A DNA stretch of 64,000 bases, taken from Chloroflexi bacterium TSY. Lineage in GTDB: Bacteria > Chloroflexota > Anaerolineae > Caldilineales > Caldilineaceae. Each line of letters opens with the position of its first letter. Position 1 is the first letter of the stretch. A program made the position numbers and the translations under genes. The stretch spans positions 1 through 64,000 of the forward strand of contig JAHBNG010000048.1 of assembly GCA_019217005.1 (NCBI GenBank), in the 5' to 3' direction. The notes under the pieces were generated by a model. It was not told the DNA's origin. It saw nothing but the letters and a program-made list of their open reading frames with translations, and did no database searches. Below are positions 24,998-34,942 of this stretch, one piece after another.

Positions 24998-26471
24998 ATG
25001 ACTCCACACCCCAACATTCTTTGGTATTGCAGCGATCAACAGCGGTTTGATACCATTCGTGCCTTAGGCAATCCCCATATCAACACACCTCGGCTAGACC
25101 AGTTCATGCAGGAGGGAGTGACCTTTACCCATGCTTTTTGCCAGGCACCCATTTGCAGCCCAAGCCGCGCCAGTTTCTTGACCGGCATGTATCCCAGCGC
25201 AGTCAATGTAAATGGAAACGGTTATGGCGAATTCCCTGCCTACTATGCAGAGCGGCTGGCACCCAATATGTTGGCACGCGAGGGCTACGACTGTGGCCTT
25301 GTGGGCAAGCTCCATTTAGCCAGTGCAGCCTCTGGGCAAGAGCAGCGTGTTGACGATGGGTATCGCTATTTCCAATACAGCCATTCGCATAAAGGACCGC
25401 GTGAATATGGCCATGATTATGCCGAGTGGTTACGTGCGCAAGGAGCGAATCCGGACGAACTTATGGTCTCGCAGTCGCCGCAAACCTATTCTCAGGGAGC
25501 AGAGAAAAAGAGCTTTGGGGGACTTTATGAGCCAACCAAAAATGATGACACAATTCCACCACATTTACATCAGACCTATTGGTCGACCGAGAAGTCGATC
25601 GAGTTTATCGAGAAAAATCGACGCGATGAGCAACCGTGGCTGCTGAGTATCAATCCGTTCGATCCCCATGCTCCCTTTGATGCCCCATGGGAATATTACC
25701 GTCGCTATGATCCAAATACATTACCCGGTGCACATTTTCAAGAGGGTGACTTGGCACATCAACAAAAGCTGCTGGCCGCCGGTGTCGATTTTCAGTCAAA
25801 GCCGAAACATCCCGATGAGTGGGAGCATCAGAAGGTACAGGCATCCTACTACGCAATGATTGAACTGATCGATCACGAATTCGGGCGACTACTCGATTAT
25901 CTGGATGAAACGGGCGAACGAGAAAATACAATCGTGATCTTTACCAGCGATCATGGTGAGATGCTCTGCGATCACGGCCTGCTACTCAAAGGTTGTCGGC
26001 TTTACGAGGGATTGGTACGCGTCCCGTTGATTCTTTCTTGGCCCGGTCATTTTCAACAGAATGTCATCAGTCATGCGCTTGTGGAACTGCTTGATCTGCC
26101 TCCAACCCTTTATGAAGCTGCTGGCATTGAGATTCCATATTACACGCAGGGGCGCTCCTTGCTCTCGCTATTGCAGGGGAATGTGCCGCTCGATCAACAT
26201 CGTGATTTTGTACGCACCGAGTTTTTTGGTGCCATCAACTATCCCGATCAGACGCATGCTACTATGTATTCGGGATCGGCGTTGGAAGCTCATCAGCTAT
26301 CATGGTAAAGATCTCTTTGAGCTATATGATCTAGAAAATGACGCGTGGGAACACAATGATCTGTCGGAGAACCCTGATTATCAGGCGATTAAGTGGGAGC
26401 TCATGCGCAAGAGCTTTGATGCGACCGTTTACGCCCATCCACCAATGCCGCCTCGAGTGGCGTCGTTTTAG
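24998..26471 (+). pseudogene. Arylsulfatase-family sulfatase with a frameshift near the C terminus
   Basis: The frame from ATG 24998 gives the sulfatase core: HPNILWYCSDQQRFDTIRALG (metal site) and CSPSRASFLTG (about residue 52), the C-x-P-S-R motif whose Cys becomes formylglycine; later TIVIFTSDHGEMLCDHGLLLK (metal-binding D-H). At about 26274 the reading must shift one frame to DRRWKLISYHGKDLFELYDL, which is the normal sulfatase C-terminal end, running to 26471. If the shift is real the protein ends early in a 14-residue wrong tail; if it is a sequence error the enzyme is intact at about 490 residues. No signal peptide; a maturase gene was not seen. Confidence 0.82.
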
Positions 26472-26557
26472 AGAAAAGCGGCTAAGTAAGAGGCCGTACG
26501 AATAATTTTGGATGCCATAACCCGGACAGGCCAGATCCAAAAGGACAAAATGATTAA

Positions 26558-26602
26558 GATGAATGAGATGACTAAGATGAATGGTTGTTCATCTCATTCA
26601 TC
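26558..26602. repeat. 14-bp perfect inverted repeat after the sulfatase
   Basis: GATGAATGAGATGA (26558-26571) and its exact complement (26589-26602) with a 17-base loop. It may act as a transcript end for the sulfatase, though no T-run follows. Confidence 0.45.
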
Positions 26603-26704
26603 CTGTCATGTTCAGGTACTTCTTGCCTGATGTGCAAGAAATTGGTTGATAAGCGCCTAACTTGAATTCGGTAAGCAGAAAGTGTACAAATGACCTATTC
26701 GCAG

Positions 26705-26741
26705 GTATACTACTCATAAGTATACTACTTACGAGTATACT
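26705..26741. promoter_or_regulatory. Three phased GTATACT boxes upstream of an ATPase gene
   Basis: GTATACT occurs at 26705, 26720 and 26735, exactly 15 bases apart, with the first two embedded in a longer repeat GTATACTACT. The last box ends about 33 bases before the ATPase start. Regular spacing suggests a multi-site operator rather than chance. The binding protein is unknown. Confidence 0.5.
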
Positions 26742-26773
26742 GTGGCGAGATTGAGGTAAATGGAGAATAGGTC

Positions 26774-28171
26774 ATGTTTATTAACCGCAATGCAGAATTG
26801 GCTCACTTGGAGCAATTGTATCAGACCAACGAAGCACAGATGTATATCCTCTATGGACGACGCCGAGTTGGTAAGACTGAGCTTTTGCGCGCCTTCTGTG
26901 TTGATAAACCTCACGTTTTTTTTGTGGCGACATTGAGTTCAGATGCGGATCAGCTGGCTGCTTTTTCACAAAGCATTTGGCGATTTCTTTATGGCCAGGT
27001 TGATGCTGGATTTACATTTCCATCCTGGGATGCTGCATTTCAGACTCTGGCTACCCTCCCAGAACGTCCCATCGTGATTATCGATGAGATTACATATCTG
27101 ATCGAAGGCAATAAAGCGATCCCTTCAATTTTACAGAAAGTTTGGGACGAAAGATTACAAACGTCGAAGATCTTTCTCGTACTCTGTGGCTCATACGTTG
27201 GCATTATGGAGCGTGAGATTCTAGGATATAAGGCCCCTCTTTATGGAAGACGAACTGGCAGCACACAGCTACAACCATTATCCCTTCAGTCAAGCGCACT
27301 TTTCTTCCCCCAACAGTCACCTATCGAGCAAATTGAAACCTGGGCCGTTTTAGGCGGAATGCCTTACTATCTACGCATTTTTGACCCAGAACAGTTGATC
27401 GAGGAGAACATCAGACAGCACATTCTGAATACACGCGGCACATTGCACAATGAGCCTCAATTGTTGCTCATGGAGGAACTGCGTGAACCGCGGAATTACT
27501 TCTCCCTACTCAGAGCAATTGCAGAAGGACGTAGAAAGTTGAATGAAATCAGTCAGGTTTCTGGCTTGGGAGATGGACGCACGGCGGCAAAATATCTAGA
27601 CGTACTACGTAAAATGCAGATTGTGGAGCGCGAGGTTCCGGTTACGGAACGACAACCAGAAAAGAGCCGAAAGGGACTGTACAAAATCCGCGATTTTTTT
27701 CTGCGATTTTGGTTTCGTTTTGTTCATCCCCACCAGGGGGCACTGTCTCTTGGGCTAGAGGACGCCATTCTTAAGCAACGAGTTAAACCAATATTTAACC
27801 AATTTGTTGCCGAGGCGTTTGAAGAGGCATCGCAAGCGCATATCGCCTATTTGGCGCGTACCGGGCAATTGCCATTTTTGCCGGAGCGCATTGGGCGATG
27901 GTGGATTGCCCAAGATGAAATAGATGTTGTTGCCATTAGCGATCTGGAGCAAGCCGTTCTGTTCGCTGAATGTAAATGGGTTTCGACACCAGTTGGGACC
28001 GACACGTTGACCAATCTTCAGCGCAAAGCACAGATCTTGACCCACGGAGAAGACTGGCAACAGGTAGTTTATGCCCTATTTTCGAAGTCCGGGTTTACAC
28101 CAGCACTCAGTGAGGCCGCGGCGGAACAGAATATTCTTCTGGTTGAGCCAAACGAACTGGTGAATCATTAA
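26774..28171 (+). CDS. AAA-type ATPase with C-terminal DUF234 nuclease-like domain
   Basis: 465 residues. The N-terminal P-loop reads ILYGRRRVGKTELLRAF (Walker A, about residue 28) and the Walker B is ERPIVIIDEITYL (about 101). A winged-helix region follows (LNEISQVSGLGDGRTAAKYL). The C-terminal 120 residues have D-E-I-D-V-V...FAECKW, a PD-(D/E)XK-like site as in DUF234. This is the 'archaeal ATPase/DUF234' family, often present in many copies and of uncertain role, perhaps linked to mobile DNA or stress. It is preceded by the three GTATACT boxes and followed by repeats. Confidence 0.85.
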   Translation: MFINRNAELAHLEQLYQTNEAQMYILYGRRRVGKTELLRAFCVDKPHVFFVATLSSDADQLAAFSQSIWRFLYGQVDAGFTFPSWDAAFQTLATLPERPIVIIDEITYLIEGNKAIPSILQKVWDERLQTSKIFLVLCGSYVGIMEREILGYKAPLYGRRTGSTQLQPLSLQSSALFFPQQSPIEQIETWAVLGGMPYYLRIFDPEQLIEENIRQHILNTRGTLHNEPQLLLMEELREPRNYFSLLRAIAEGRRKLNEISQVSGLGDGRTAAKYLDVLRKMQIVEREVPVTERQPEKSRKGLYKIRDFFLRFWFRFVHPHQGALSLGLEDAILKQRVKPIFNQFVAEAFEEASQAHIAYLARTGQLPFLPERIGRWWIAQDEIDVVAISDLEQAVLFAECKWVSTPVGTDTLTNLQRKAQILTHGEDWQQVVYALFSKSGFTPALSEAAAEQNILLVEPNELVNH

Positions 28172-28174
28172 AGC

Positions 28175-28302
28175 TTAAGGCCATTCCAGAAAAAGAATTA
28201 CCCATAAAGATAAGCGTTTCACGCTGGAATGACTTTGGGGCTCATCTACCAGAAAAGTGAGTTGACGCTGAATCCTTCAACTTTACTTTCTGGTAAAGGC
28301 TT
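28175..28302. repeat. Family D MITE-like repeat, copy 1
   Basis: Left end TTAAGGCCATTCCAGAAAA and right end TTTCTGGTAAAGGCTT are imperfect inverted repeats. It is homologous along its left half to 43578-43684 (AATTACCCATAAAGATAAGC vs AATTCCCCATTAAGACAAGC). The ends resemble those of the ISAzo13-type element at 23416. Confidence 0.65.
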
Positions 28303-28357
28303 GAGTGACAAAGGGCAAACCGAAAGGGGCGGAAAAAAGAATCCACCCTGAAAAAAC

Positions 28358-28512
28358 GGGGTGGTTCATTTTAGCTGGATAGATAGGTTTACACTTTTAG
28401 AAACAGAAAGAACGTTTATATTCTCTGATTTCGCCGGTTCTCAGAGAGAAAACGGTCTCATATAGATTTTTGTCTATATATCAAAAGTGTAAACCTAATT
28501 TTGAACCACCCC
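28358..28512. mobile_element. Family C MITE (155 bp), copy 2, TSD GAAAAAAC
   Basis: Same orientation and almost the same sequence as the copy at 24777. It is flanked by exact 8-bp direct repeats GAAAAAAC at 28350-28357 and 28513-28520. Confidence 0.92.
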
Positions 28513-28552
28513 GAAAAAACGGGATAAAATGTAAAAATAGTGCTCGGCTAGT

Positions 28553-29804
28553 TTAAGCAGCGGCATTGAGGCGGCGATGAGCGAGAACGCCTTTAGGGAA
28601 ATGGTGTGAAACCGAGGCCTTTTTCCGAAAGTCAGGGTCGAGTTGGTCGGGAGTTGGAAAAAGAGCACTCGAGAGAACGCGGCGCAGCCTGCCGGGAGTG
28701 GCTTGAGGCTCTCGATCCCAGTAGCCAGTCGGTATGGGAGGAAGAGAAGCGGCTAAATGGGAAAGAAGATTGCCAGCCAGCAGCCCCAGTTCAGGTAAGC
28801 GGAAGCAAGCCTCATCGGCATGAACAAATTGACGATGTAAGCCAATCATCTGCTTGGAAGCCAAGGGGGGATGTTCAACAGGCCAGCGCTCCAGAGAGAA
28901 AAGATAAATGGTTTCAGCTTGTAAAGCCATGACGGTCGCCAGAACCAAAGGTGTGTGATAAGCAGGATCCTGAAAGACGTAAATCGAATAGGTGCGGTTG
29001 GCTGTATCCACCTTGGTTGTCCTGGGGACGAGATTGTGCCATGCTTGATAGCGAATCAGGCGACCACTATAGACAAATTGACCAAACGAGTCTGGAGTTG
29101 TGGCCTCGAGTCGCTTTCCCTATAGCATCGAGAGAGCGGACGCACAATATCACCATATTCGGGTGGTCTGCCTTTTTCCTTACGTTCGGGTAACTCATTG
29201 CGGCGCGCTGTGCAGTTAATCGCTTCCCGAAGGACAAATCGGTCGACGTCGCTTTCTAGCATTTCTCTGATTGTAAACCCGGCATCGACCACCGCCACTT
29301 CGTCTGACTCCAGTGATTTCTTCGTCTCTTTCAGCAGCTTTTTCCGAAACTCACTTTCCTTTGTGCCTACCTCGCATCTCATGATTGCCTTGAGCAGTGG
29401 CACTCGTTTCCCGCCTATCTCCCCCGAGCTTATCATCACTCCAAAGATGAGCGCGGGCAATGCCCGACGAGCCGTTGAGTTATAGAGTCGGTTCACTTTC
29501 CCTTGCAGCTTCGGTCGCCAGAACCCTGTGATATCTATGCTTTTCACTCCACTTCTTCTTGCCACGATGAGAGCAGGCTTGCAATATCCCATGATCCATA
29601 TCGAAAGCTCCACCAGCTTCGCCGGAGCTCCTCATCTTCAAACCCGCTTTCACTCAATCCACTATGGATTGCTCCTCGACTTTTCAGAAACGACCCATTC
29701 ATCATCGCCCACATCAGACGCATTACATTTACGTTTGTTCCCACCGGCGTTACTTGCAATACATTCATCAGTACTGCTATAGTTATTTCTGGCGCGGTTA
29801 GCAT
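28553..29804 (-). pseudogene. DDE transposase remnant, frameshifted
   Basis: Read leftwards from an ATG at 29804, the protein is spread over three frames that change near 29550 and near 29020. Pieces include VDAGFTIREMLESDVDRFVL (probable catalytic Asp region), SGVKSIDITGFWRPKLQGKV, and a C-terminal piece with IYVFQDPAYHTPLVLATVMA and LGLLAGNLLSHLAASLPP. The layout fits an IS4-like transposase but I cannot name the family. Inverted ends were not located. Confidence 0.65.
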
Positions 29805-29879
29805 TCCTTCCTCCTTTTTGGGTTCTCTACCTTTAGGATGAAACGCTAACCGCTTTTTGTCACATTTCTCACCTCATCT

Positions 29880-30326
29880 CTTTTCTTTTACCAGAAAGTA
29901 AAGTTCAAGAGAAATATGCTCTAACTCACACTTTTCGGAGATGAGCGTTCAGAAATCTAGGGAGCAATTTGCGAATAATATACGTTAATTTGTTCAGAAT
30001 GCCAAGTTGGTGGTATTCATCAATTTCGACTCAGTTTCAGTAAACCGCAGTCGTGCCATTCTCAGTAGACCGCAACGCGGAGTGAGCATTCTCTAATGCG
30101 AATAGGACCGGCGTTAGAGATTACACGCAGTAGGATTTCTCAGAGGTAGAGCGTTCAAATGGCGAAAAAAGACGCAGTAGAGAATCTCGGACCATTTGGC
30201 CCGCTCGAGTCTGTTTTGACTGAGAAATGCAGGATTATGTCTACTGCGTGTAATAGAGAACGCCTTCTCCGTTGCAGTCTACTGATTCTCGACGAAGTGA
30301 AGAATCTAACGATTGCGGTCTACTGA
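29880..30326. repeat. Gene-free region with family D end and a nest of family A repeats
   Basis: TTTTACCAGAAAGTAAAGTT near 29887 repeats the right end of the family D element. From 30037 to 30326 three inverted pairs are nested: outer TCAGTAAACCGCAGTCGTG/GATTGCGGTCTACTGA, middle CAGTAGACCGCAACGCGG (30063)/CTCCGTTGCAGTCTACTG (to 30284), inner GATTACACGCAGTAG (30119)/CTACTGCGTGTAAT (30241). This suggests successive insertion of one palindromic family into itself. No gene is visible from 29805 to 30350. Confidence 0.7.
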
Positions 30327-30350
30327 GTTTCAAAAAGGAGACAACTTATC

Positions 30351-31145
30351 TTACGTATCGCTCTACTTTCTGATATTCATGGCAACAGATTTGCGCTGGA
30401 TGCGGTTTTGGCTGATATTGACGTCATTGGAGGCGTTGATGAGTATTGGATCTTGGGTGATTTGATTGCTGTTGGCGCACAACCGATTGACGTGCTGGAG
30501 CGACTCAGCGACTTGCCCAATACACGTTTTGTGCGTGGCAACACGGATCGCTACATCATGACGGGAGAGCGTCCGCCGCCTTATCCAGAACAAGTCGAGA
30601 AAGAGTTGGCTCGCTTGCCGATCTTTGCAGACGTAGTCTCGACCATGGCCTGGACCCAGGGGGCCGTGGCATCGACGGGGTGGATGCCCTTTCTCGATCA
30701 ATTGCCTCTCGAACAACGCTTGACGTTGCCGAATGGAACACGCTTACTTGGCGTTCATGCCTCCCCTGGATGCGATGGAGGACCCGGTATTCGCCCTGAT
30801 TATCCGCTTGACGAGATTGAGCAGCGTCTAACGGGGTGTAATGCCGACCTCGTCTGCGTTGGGCATACGCATTGGCCCATGAATCTCCATGTAGGCCATG
30901 TTCATGTTGTCAACTTGGGCAGCGTGAGCAACCATTTGGTACCTGATCTACATGTCTGGTATGTGCTATTGACGGCAAACGCAGAGGGGTATCATATCCA
31001 GCACCGCCGAGTCGATTATGACCGCAAGGCGGTGATTCAAAAGCTCGAAGAGTTGCGCCATCCCAGTCGAAATTATATTATTCGCTTTATGCGTGGCGAA
31101 CGGGCGCATAGTCGATGGCAATTACCCCATTATGGAGAATTGTAA
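30351..31145 (+). CDS. Metallophosphoesterase (YfcE/MJ0936-like) without a normal start codon
   Basis: About 264 residues. The reading frame must include RIALLSDIHGNRFALDAVL because it holds the D-x-H metal motif; ILGDLIAVG (G-D) and FVRGNTD (G-N) follow and late GHTHWPM and VNLGSVSNH complete the calcineurin-like site. The codon where Met is expected (30351) is TTA and the one before is ATC, although AAAAAGGAG (30332-30340) is well placed. Starting instead at the TTG 30408 would remove the active site. A repeat ends only about 25 bases upstream. mltG follows after 10 bases. Confidence 0.78.
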   Translation, partial: LRIALLSDIHGNRFALDAVLADIDVIGGVDEYWILGDLIAVGAQPIDVLERLSDLPNTRFVRGNTDRYIMTGERPPPYPEQVEKELARLPIFADVVSTMAWTQGAVASTGWMPFLDQLPLEQRLTLPNGTRLLGVHASPGCDGGPGIRPDYPLDEIEQRLTGCNADLVCVGHTHWPMNLHVGHVHVVNLGSVSNHLVPDLHVWYVLLTANAEGYHIQHRRVDYDRKAVIQKLEELRHPSRNYIIRFMRGERAHSRWQLPHYGEL

Positions 31146-31155
31146 TTAGCAACAT

Positions 31156-32448
31156 ATGTCAGCAAAAGATCGACGAAATTTCATCTTATATCGGCACGGC
31201 GAACGCCAGAAAAGCGAGAAAGCGCAAACAAATCGGCGCTCTGCTAGCAACATGATTACAAATCTTATTCGCGTGGGATTTCTCGCAATCGTTGTGGTGG
31301 TTCTTCTTGGCGCCTGGAGTGTAACAGATGCGCATCTAGCCGAGCAGTTTTTGGGTGCCCCCAAGACCTTTAGTGGTCTGATCGATCCAGATGCCGGCGA
31401 GGGTGCTTTAACGCCCGATAATATTGAACGGCAGATTTTGGCCTTTAGCCTGCGGCTGCGCGAGAGCGAGCTAGAGTTGTCTAGGAGCGATAATCCGCGT
31501 CCACGTCCCTTTGCCGTCAATCCTGGGGAACCGGCACGCTTTATTGCAAGCCGTCTCCAAGCCGAGGGGTTTATTCGCGATGCCGATCTGTTTAATCTCT
31601 ACCTTCGTGTCACGGGACTAGAGCGTCAAATCGAGGCTGGCAACTTCATGCTGGCTGAAACCATGACCTTACCGGAAATCGCCGAAGCGCTTCAGACAGC
31701 GCTCTTTGAAGAAGTATTGGTCACGATTCCAGAGGGCTTTCGGGCAGAGGAGATTGCAGAGCGCTTGTCGGAAAATAACGTATTGGAACCAGATCGCTTT
31801 TTGGCGGCTGTTCGTAATCCTCGCAGTTTGAATATTTTTGATGAATACGAATTTCTTCAATCACTACCCCAAGATGGTTCATTGGAGGGATTCCTCTTTC
31901 CAGATACCTACCGGTTCCCGGTCTTGGCGAGCACACCCGAGATCGTATTGGCTTCGTTTCTCGACAACTTTGCAGATAAGATTGGAGCGGAGTTGCTCAT
32001 TGGCGGCGGTAGCGGCTTGAGTGGGCGAGATCTGATCAATTTGGCCAGTATCGTCGAGCGCGAAGCCGTACAAGCAGATGAACGTCCTTTGATTGCAAGT
32101 GTCTATGTGAATCGATTGAATGGGACCTGCATAAACGATGTGGGCGGCACTTACTTACAGGCTGATCCCACTGTCCAGTATGCCCGTGGCACAGTTGGGA
32201 ATTGGTGGTGGAAACCCCAGAGAATCGAAGAGTATGTCACGGTCACAAGCCCTTACAATACCTATTTGAATTCTGGACTACCACCAGGTCCCATTGCAAG
32301 CCCTGGTCTGAGCGCCATCGAAGCGACGCGGAACCCAGCCCAGACTAGCTACTGTTTCTTCTTGGGTACAGGCGATGATGGGCGTCATGTATTTGCCCAA
32401 ACTTTGGCGGAACATGAGCAAAATCTACGGCTCTATGGGTATCAGTAA
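31156..32448 (+). CDS. mltG: Endolytic murein transglycosylase MltG (YceG-like)
   Basis: 430 residues. A cytoplasmic N-terminal tail is followed by one membrane segment ([18 protein letters not shown], about residues 37-54). The YceG domain follows: a LysM-like region, then [27 protein letters not shown] and the catalytic [20 protein letters not shown] with Glu near residue 305. The C-terminal [17 protein letters not shown] motif is diagnostic. MltG cuts nascent peptidoglycan glycan strands outside the membrane and sets their length. The next gene overlaps its 3' end. Confidence 0.93.
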   Translation: MSAKDRRNFILYRHGERQKSEKAQTNRRSASNMITNLIRVGFLAIVVVVLLGAWSVTDAHLAEQFLGAPKTFSGLIDPDAGEGALTPDNIERQILAFSLRLRESELELSRSDNPRPRPFAVNPGEPARFIASRLQAEGFIRDADLFNLYLRVTGLERQIEAGNFMLAETMTLPEIAEALQTALFEEVLVTIPEGFRAEEIAERLSENNVLEPDRFLAAVRNPRSLNIFDEYEFLQSLPQDGSLEGFLFPDTYRFPVLASTPEIVLASFLDNFADKIGAELLIGGGSGLSGRDLINLASIVEREAVQADERPLIASVYVNRLNGTCINDVGGTYLQADPTVQYARGTVGNWWWKPQRIEEYVTVTSPYNTYLNSGLPPGPIASPGLSAIEATRNPAQTSYCFFLGTGDDGRHVFAQTLAEHEQNLRLYGYQ

Positions 32449-33490
32449 AAGGGATAGGAAGCAGGATAGAGAAACGGGGGTTTGGTCTGGATGGCAAAAT
32501 CTCTGCAACAGCCGATACCTCATTCTATTCTTGCTCTTTTCGCTTATACTAGTCTCCTGTCTTCCAGCATCGATACGACCAGTGATCAAAATTGGTTTGC
32601 TCGCACCCTTTGAAGGGCTTTATCGGCGAAGTGGCTACGAAGCTTTAATGGCAATGCGCGCTGCTATCGCTGATTTTGAAAATGAATATCCATCCTCTGA
32701 TATTAAACTGCTTCCACTGGCACTCGACAACTCAGATGATGCGCAACGAACGCAAAGGGCAGCCCAAAAACTTCTGACCAATCGAAATTTAGGTGCGGTG
32801 ATTGGTCCACTTAACCCTGCCAACGTTTACGCTGCCGCAACCATTTTGGGGCCAACTTCGATTTATTGGGGCTGTCCTCTCTCTTATTCAGTAGATTGTG
32901 CAAAATCTGTACCAGGCGATTTGACTGAGGATTGGTCGATTGCGCTTGTGCGGACAGTGTCCGTTATGGCAAGGTCACAAGGTGCAGAACGTCTTATCAT
33001 CAGCGGGTGGCAACCAGATTGGCCAACACTCTCCGAACGGTGGGTCCAAGAGGCCCAGATTCCCATCTCAATCGCCAAACATGAGACGGATCAAGATGGA
33101 ATGGTCGGGCCATTTATGGATGTTGAGCCATCAGATGCTGTTCTATGGCTTGGTGAACCTGATCGTGCAGTCCAGGTATTGAATACTCTACGACAACAAC
33201 AGCCGACTGTTCCGTTTTGGATGGGATTTGGAGGAGGCAATCCTATTTTCCGAGAGCGTACGAACAAGTTTGATTTTGTCTACTGGGCAATTTGGGATCA
33301 TTCAGACTATAATCGTTGGGCAGAAACCCATGAACCTGCAACACCCACGGCTTATCTTGTCTATCTTGCAACAAGAAAGGCAATTGCTCATATCACTGGG
33401 TACGAATTGGAAGCCCCTCTACCGAGTGAGTGGCAACTCAAATTTTTTGAGATTTTGCCGGACGGTTCATCCATACCTTATAAAGAATAA
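32435..33490 (+). CDS. Periplasmic-binding-protein-like lipoprotein (Leu/Ile/Val-binding fold)
   Basis: About 351 residues if it begins at ATG 32435; earlier in-frame ATGs at 32414 and 32375 lie inside mltG. The signal ends in a lipobox (SLILVSC) and the mature part starts [29 protein letters not shown], the type I binding fold of branched-chain amino-acid receptors; [18 protein letters not shown] is the typical second motif. No permease or ATPase is adjacent, so it may be a stand-alone sensor. Its 5' end overlaps mltG, suggesting co-transcription. Confidence 0.78.
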   Translation: MGISKRDRKQDRETGVWSGWQNLCNSRYLILFLLFSLILVSCLPASIRPVIKIGLLAPFEGLYRRSGYEALMAMRAAIADFENEYPSSDIKLLPLALDNSDDAQRTQRAAQKLLTNRNLGAVIGPLNPANVYAAATILGPTSIYWGCPLSYSVDCAKSVPGDLTEDWSIALVRTVSVMARSQGAERLIISGWQPDWPTLSERWVQEAQIPISIAKHETDQDGMVGPFMDVEPSDAVLWLGEPDRAVQVLNTLRQQQPTVPFWMGFGGGNPIFRERTNKFDFVYWAIWDHSDYNRWAETHEPATPTAYLVYLATRKAIAHITGYELEAPLPSEWQLKFFEILPDGSSIPYKE

Positions 33491-33497
33491 AATTATG

Positions 33498-33815
33498 GGG
33501 GTGGTTCAGAATTAGGTTTACACTTTTGATACATAGATAAAAATCTATATGAGGTCATTTTCTGCCTGAGCATGGCTCAAAGTAGAAAATATAAACATCT
33601 TTTCTCGGGGTGGTTCAAAATTAGGTTTACACTTTTGATATATAGACAAAAATCTATATGAGACCGTTTTCTCTCTGAGAACCGGCGAAATCAGAGAATA
33701 TAAACGTTCTTTCTGTTTCTAAAAGTGTAAACCTATCTATCCAGCTAAAATGAACCACCCCCTTTTCTCTTTGCAAAAATGTAAACCTAATTGTCCGCCT
33801 AAAATGAACCACCCC
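33498..33815. mobile_element. Family C MITE split by a second family C MITE
   Basis: The outer element (33498-33606 plus 33770-33815) is a 155-bp family C copy of the subtype seen at 51259, flanked by the 8-bp repeat AAATTATG. Into it a second 155-bp copy (33607-33761, subtype of 24777 and 28358, opposite orientation) has inserted, duplicating CTTTTCTC (33599-33606 and 33762-33769). The outer right target repeat includes the ATG that starts the glycosyltransferase at 33821. Confidence 0.93.
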
Positions 33816-33820
33816 AAATT

Positions 33821-34942
33821 ATGCGCATTTTAATGATAAGTTGGGAATACCCGCCCTATGTGGTCGGCGGAATGGGCAAACATGTAGCAGAGTTGGTGCC
33901 TGTATTTGCCCAGGCTGTTCCTCAACGCTCGTTTACACTTGATGTCATTACGACTCGCTGTGGCGGGGTTCAATCTGTCGAATCACTTAGCGATTCCGTT
34001 ACAATTTATCGTGTCGATGTCCCCCCGATTGATCCAGTCAATCTTTACAACAGCATCATTACACATGGCGGTCTACTGACCGCCCAGGCGCGTAAGCTTG
34101 CGCTGAATCATCAATACGATCTGATTCATAACCATGATTGGCTCACCAACACGGCCAGCGTTGTTTTGAAACATGAATGGAAAGTCCCTCTAATTTCAAC
34201 CATTCACTCCACTGAGCGTGGACGTCACCAAGGTTACTTGACGAACGATATCAGCCATCAAATCAACCATGTAGAATGGCAAGAGTGTTTTGAGGCATGG
34301 CGCTTGATCACTTGCAGCCACTACATGGCCGGAGAGCTTCAATACTATTTTGGCACACCATTAGATAAAATTAGCGTCGTCCCAAATGGCGTCGACATGC
34401 AAATGCTCCATCGCTGCCCGCCGCAAAAGAGAGCCAAACTGAGGCAACAATATAGTCCAAACGGAGAAAAGCTGATCCTGTATGTTGGACGCATCACACA
34501 TGAGAAAGGGCTACAAGTGCTGATCCAGGCCATGCCCAAAATCATTGAGCAATTTCCAGGCGTGCGCCTGTTGGCTGCCGGAAAAAATGGTGAGCATCTA
34601 CAGCCATTTGCGCAAAAGCTAGGCGTGAGTAATGAGGTTCACTTTCTTGGGTACATTCCCGATGAGGAGAGGGATTATCTCTACCAGATTGTCGATACGG
34701 CAATCTTTCCCAGTCTCTACGAACCGTTTGGAATTGTCGCAATTGAAGCCATGGCTTTAGGGTGCCATGTGATTGCGAGCGATATACATGGGTTGAGCGA
34801 AGTGATGGATCATCCCAACAACGGACTCACAATTTACCCCAACGATCCAGATAGCATCGTATGGGCTGTTCGTCAATTCAAGGTAAATTATGTCTCAATC
34901 AATTGCACAACCGACTACGGCTATCAAACAGAAGACGAATGA
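33821..34942 (+). CDS. GT4-type glycosyltransferase, C-terminally truncated
   Basis: 373 residues in one frame. It has a GT-B fold: ISWEYPPYVVGGMGKHVAEL (acceptor-side glycine loop), DLIHNHDWLT, VVPNGVD, LILYVGRITHEKGLQVLIQA and the nucleotide-sugar motif FPSLYEPFGIVAIEAMALG (E-x7-E). It looks like a glycogen-synthase-like or trehalose-type family 4 enzyme. After SIVWAVRQFK the conserved C-terminal helices are missing and 19 unrelated residues follow, running into the next gene's start. The start codon lies in a MITE target duplication, so its own promoter and ribosome-binding site were displaced. It may be non-functional. Confidence 0.8.
   Translation: MRILMISWEYPPYVVGGMGKHVAELVPVFAQAVPQRSFTLDVITTRCGGVQSVESLSDSVTIYRVDVPPIDPVNLYNSIITHGGLLTAQARKLALNHQYDLIHNHDWLTNTASVVLKHEWKVPLISTIHSTERGRHQGYLTNDISHQINHVEWQECFEAWRLITCSHYMAGELQYYFGTPLDKISVVPNGVDMQMLHRCPPQKRAKLRQQYSPNGEKLILYVGRITHEKGLQVLIQAMPKIIEQFPGVRLLAAGKNGEHLQPFAQKLGVSNEVHFLGYIPDEERDYLYQIVDTAIFPSLYEPFGIVAIEAMALGCHVIASDIHGLSEVMDHPNNGLTIYPNDPDSIVWAVRQFKVNYVSINCTTDYGYQTEDE

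Noticed and set aside
30408..31145. Metallophosphoesterase starting at TTG 30408
   Set aside because: That start would remove the D-x-H metal-binding motif encoded just upstream in the same frame.
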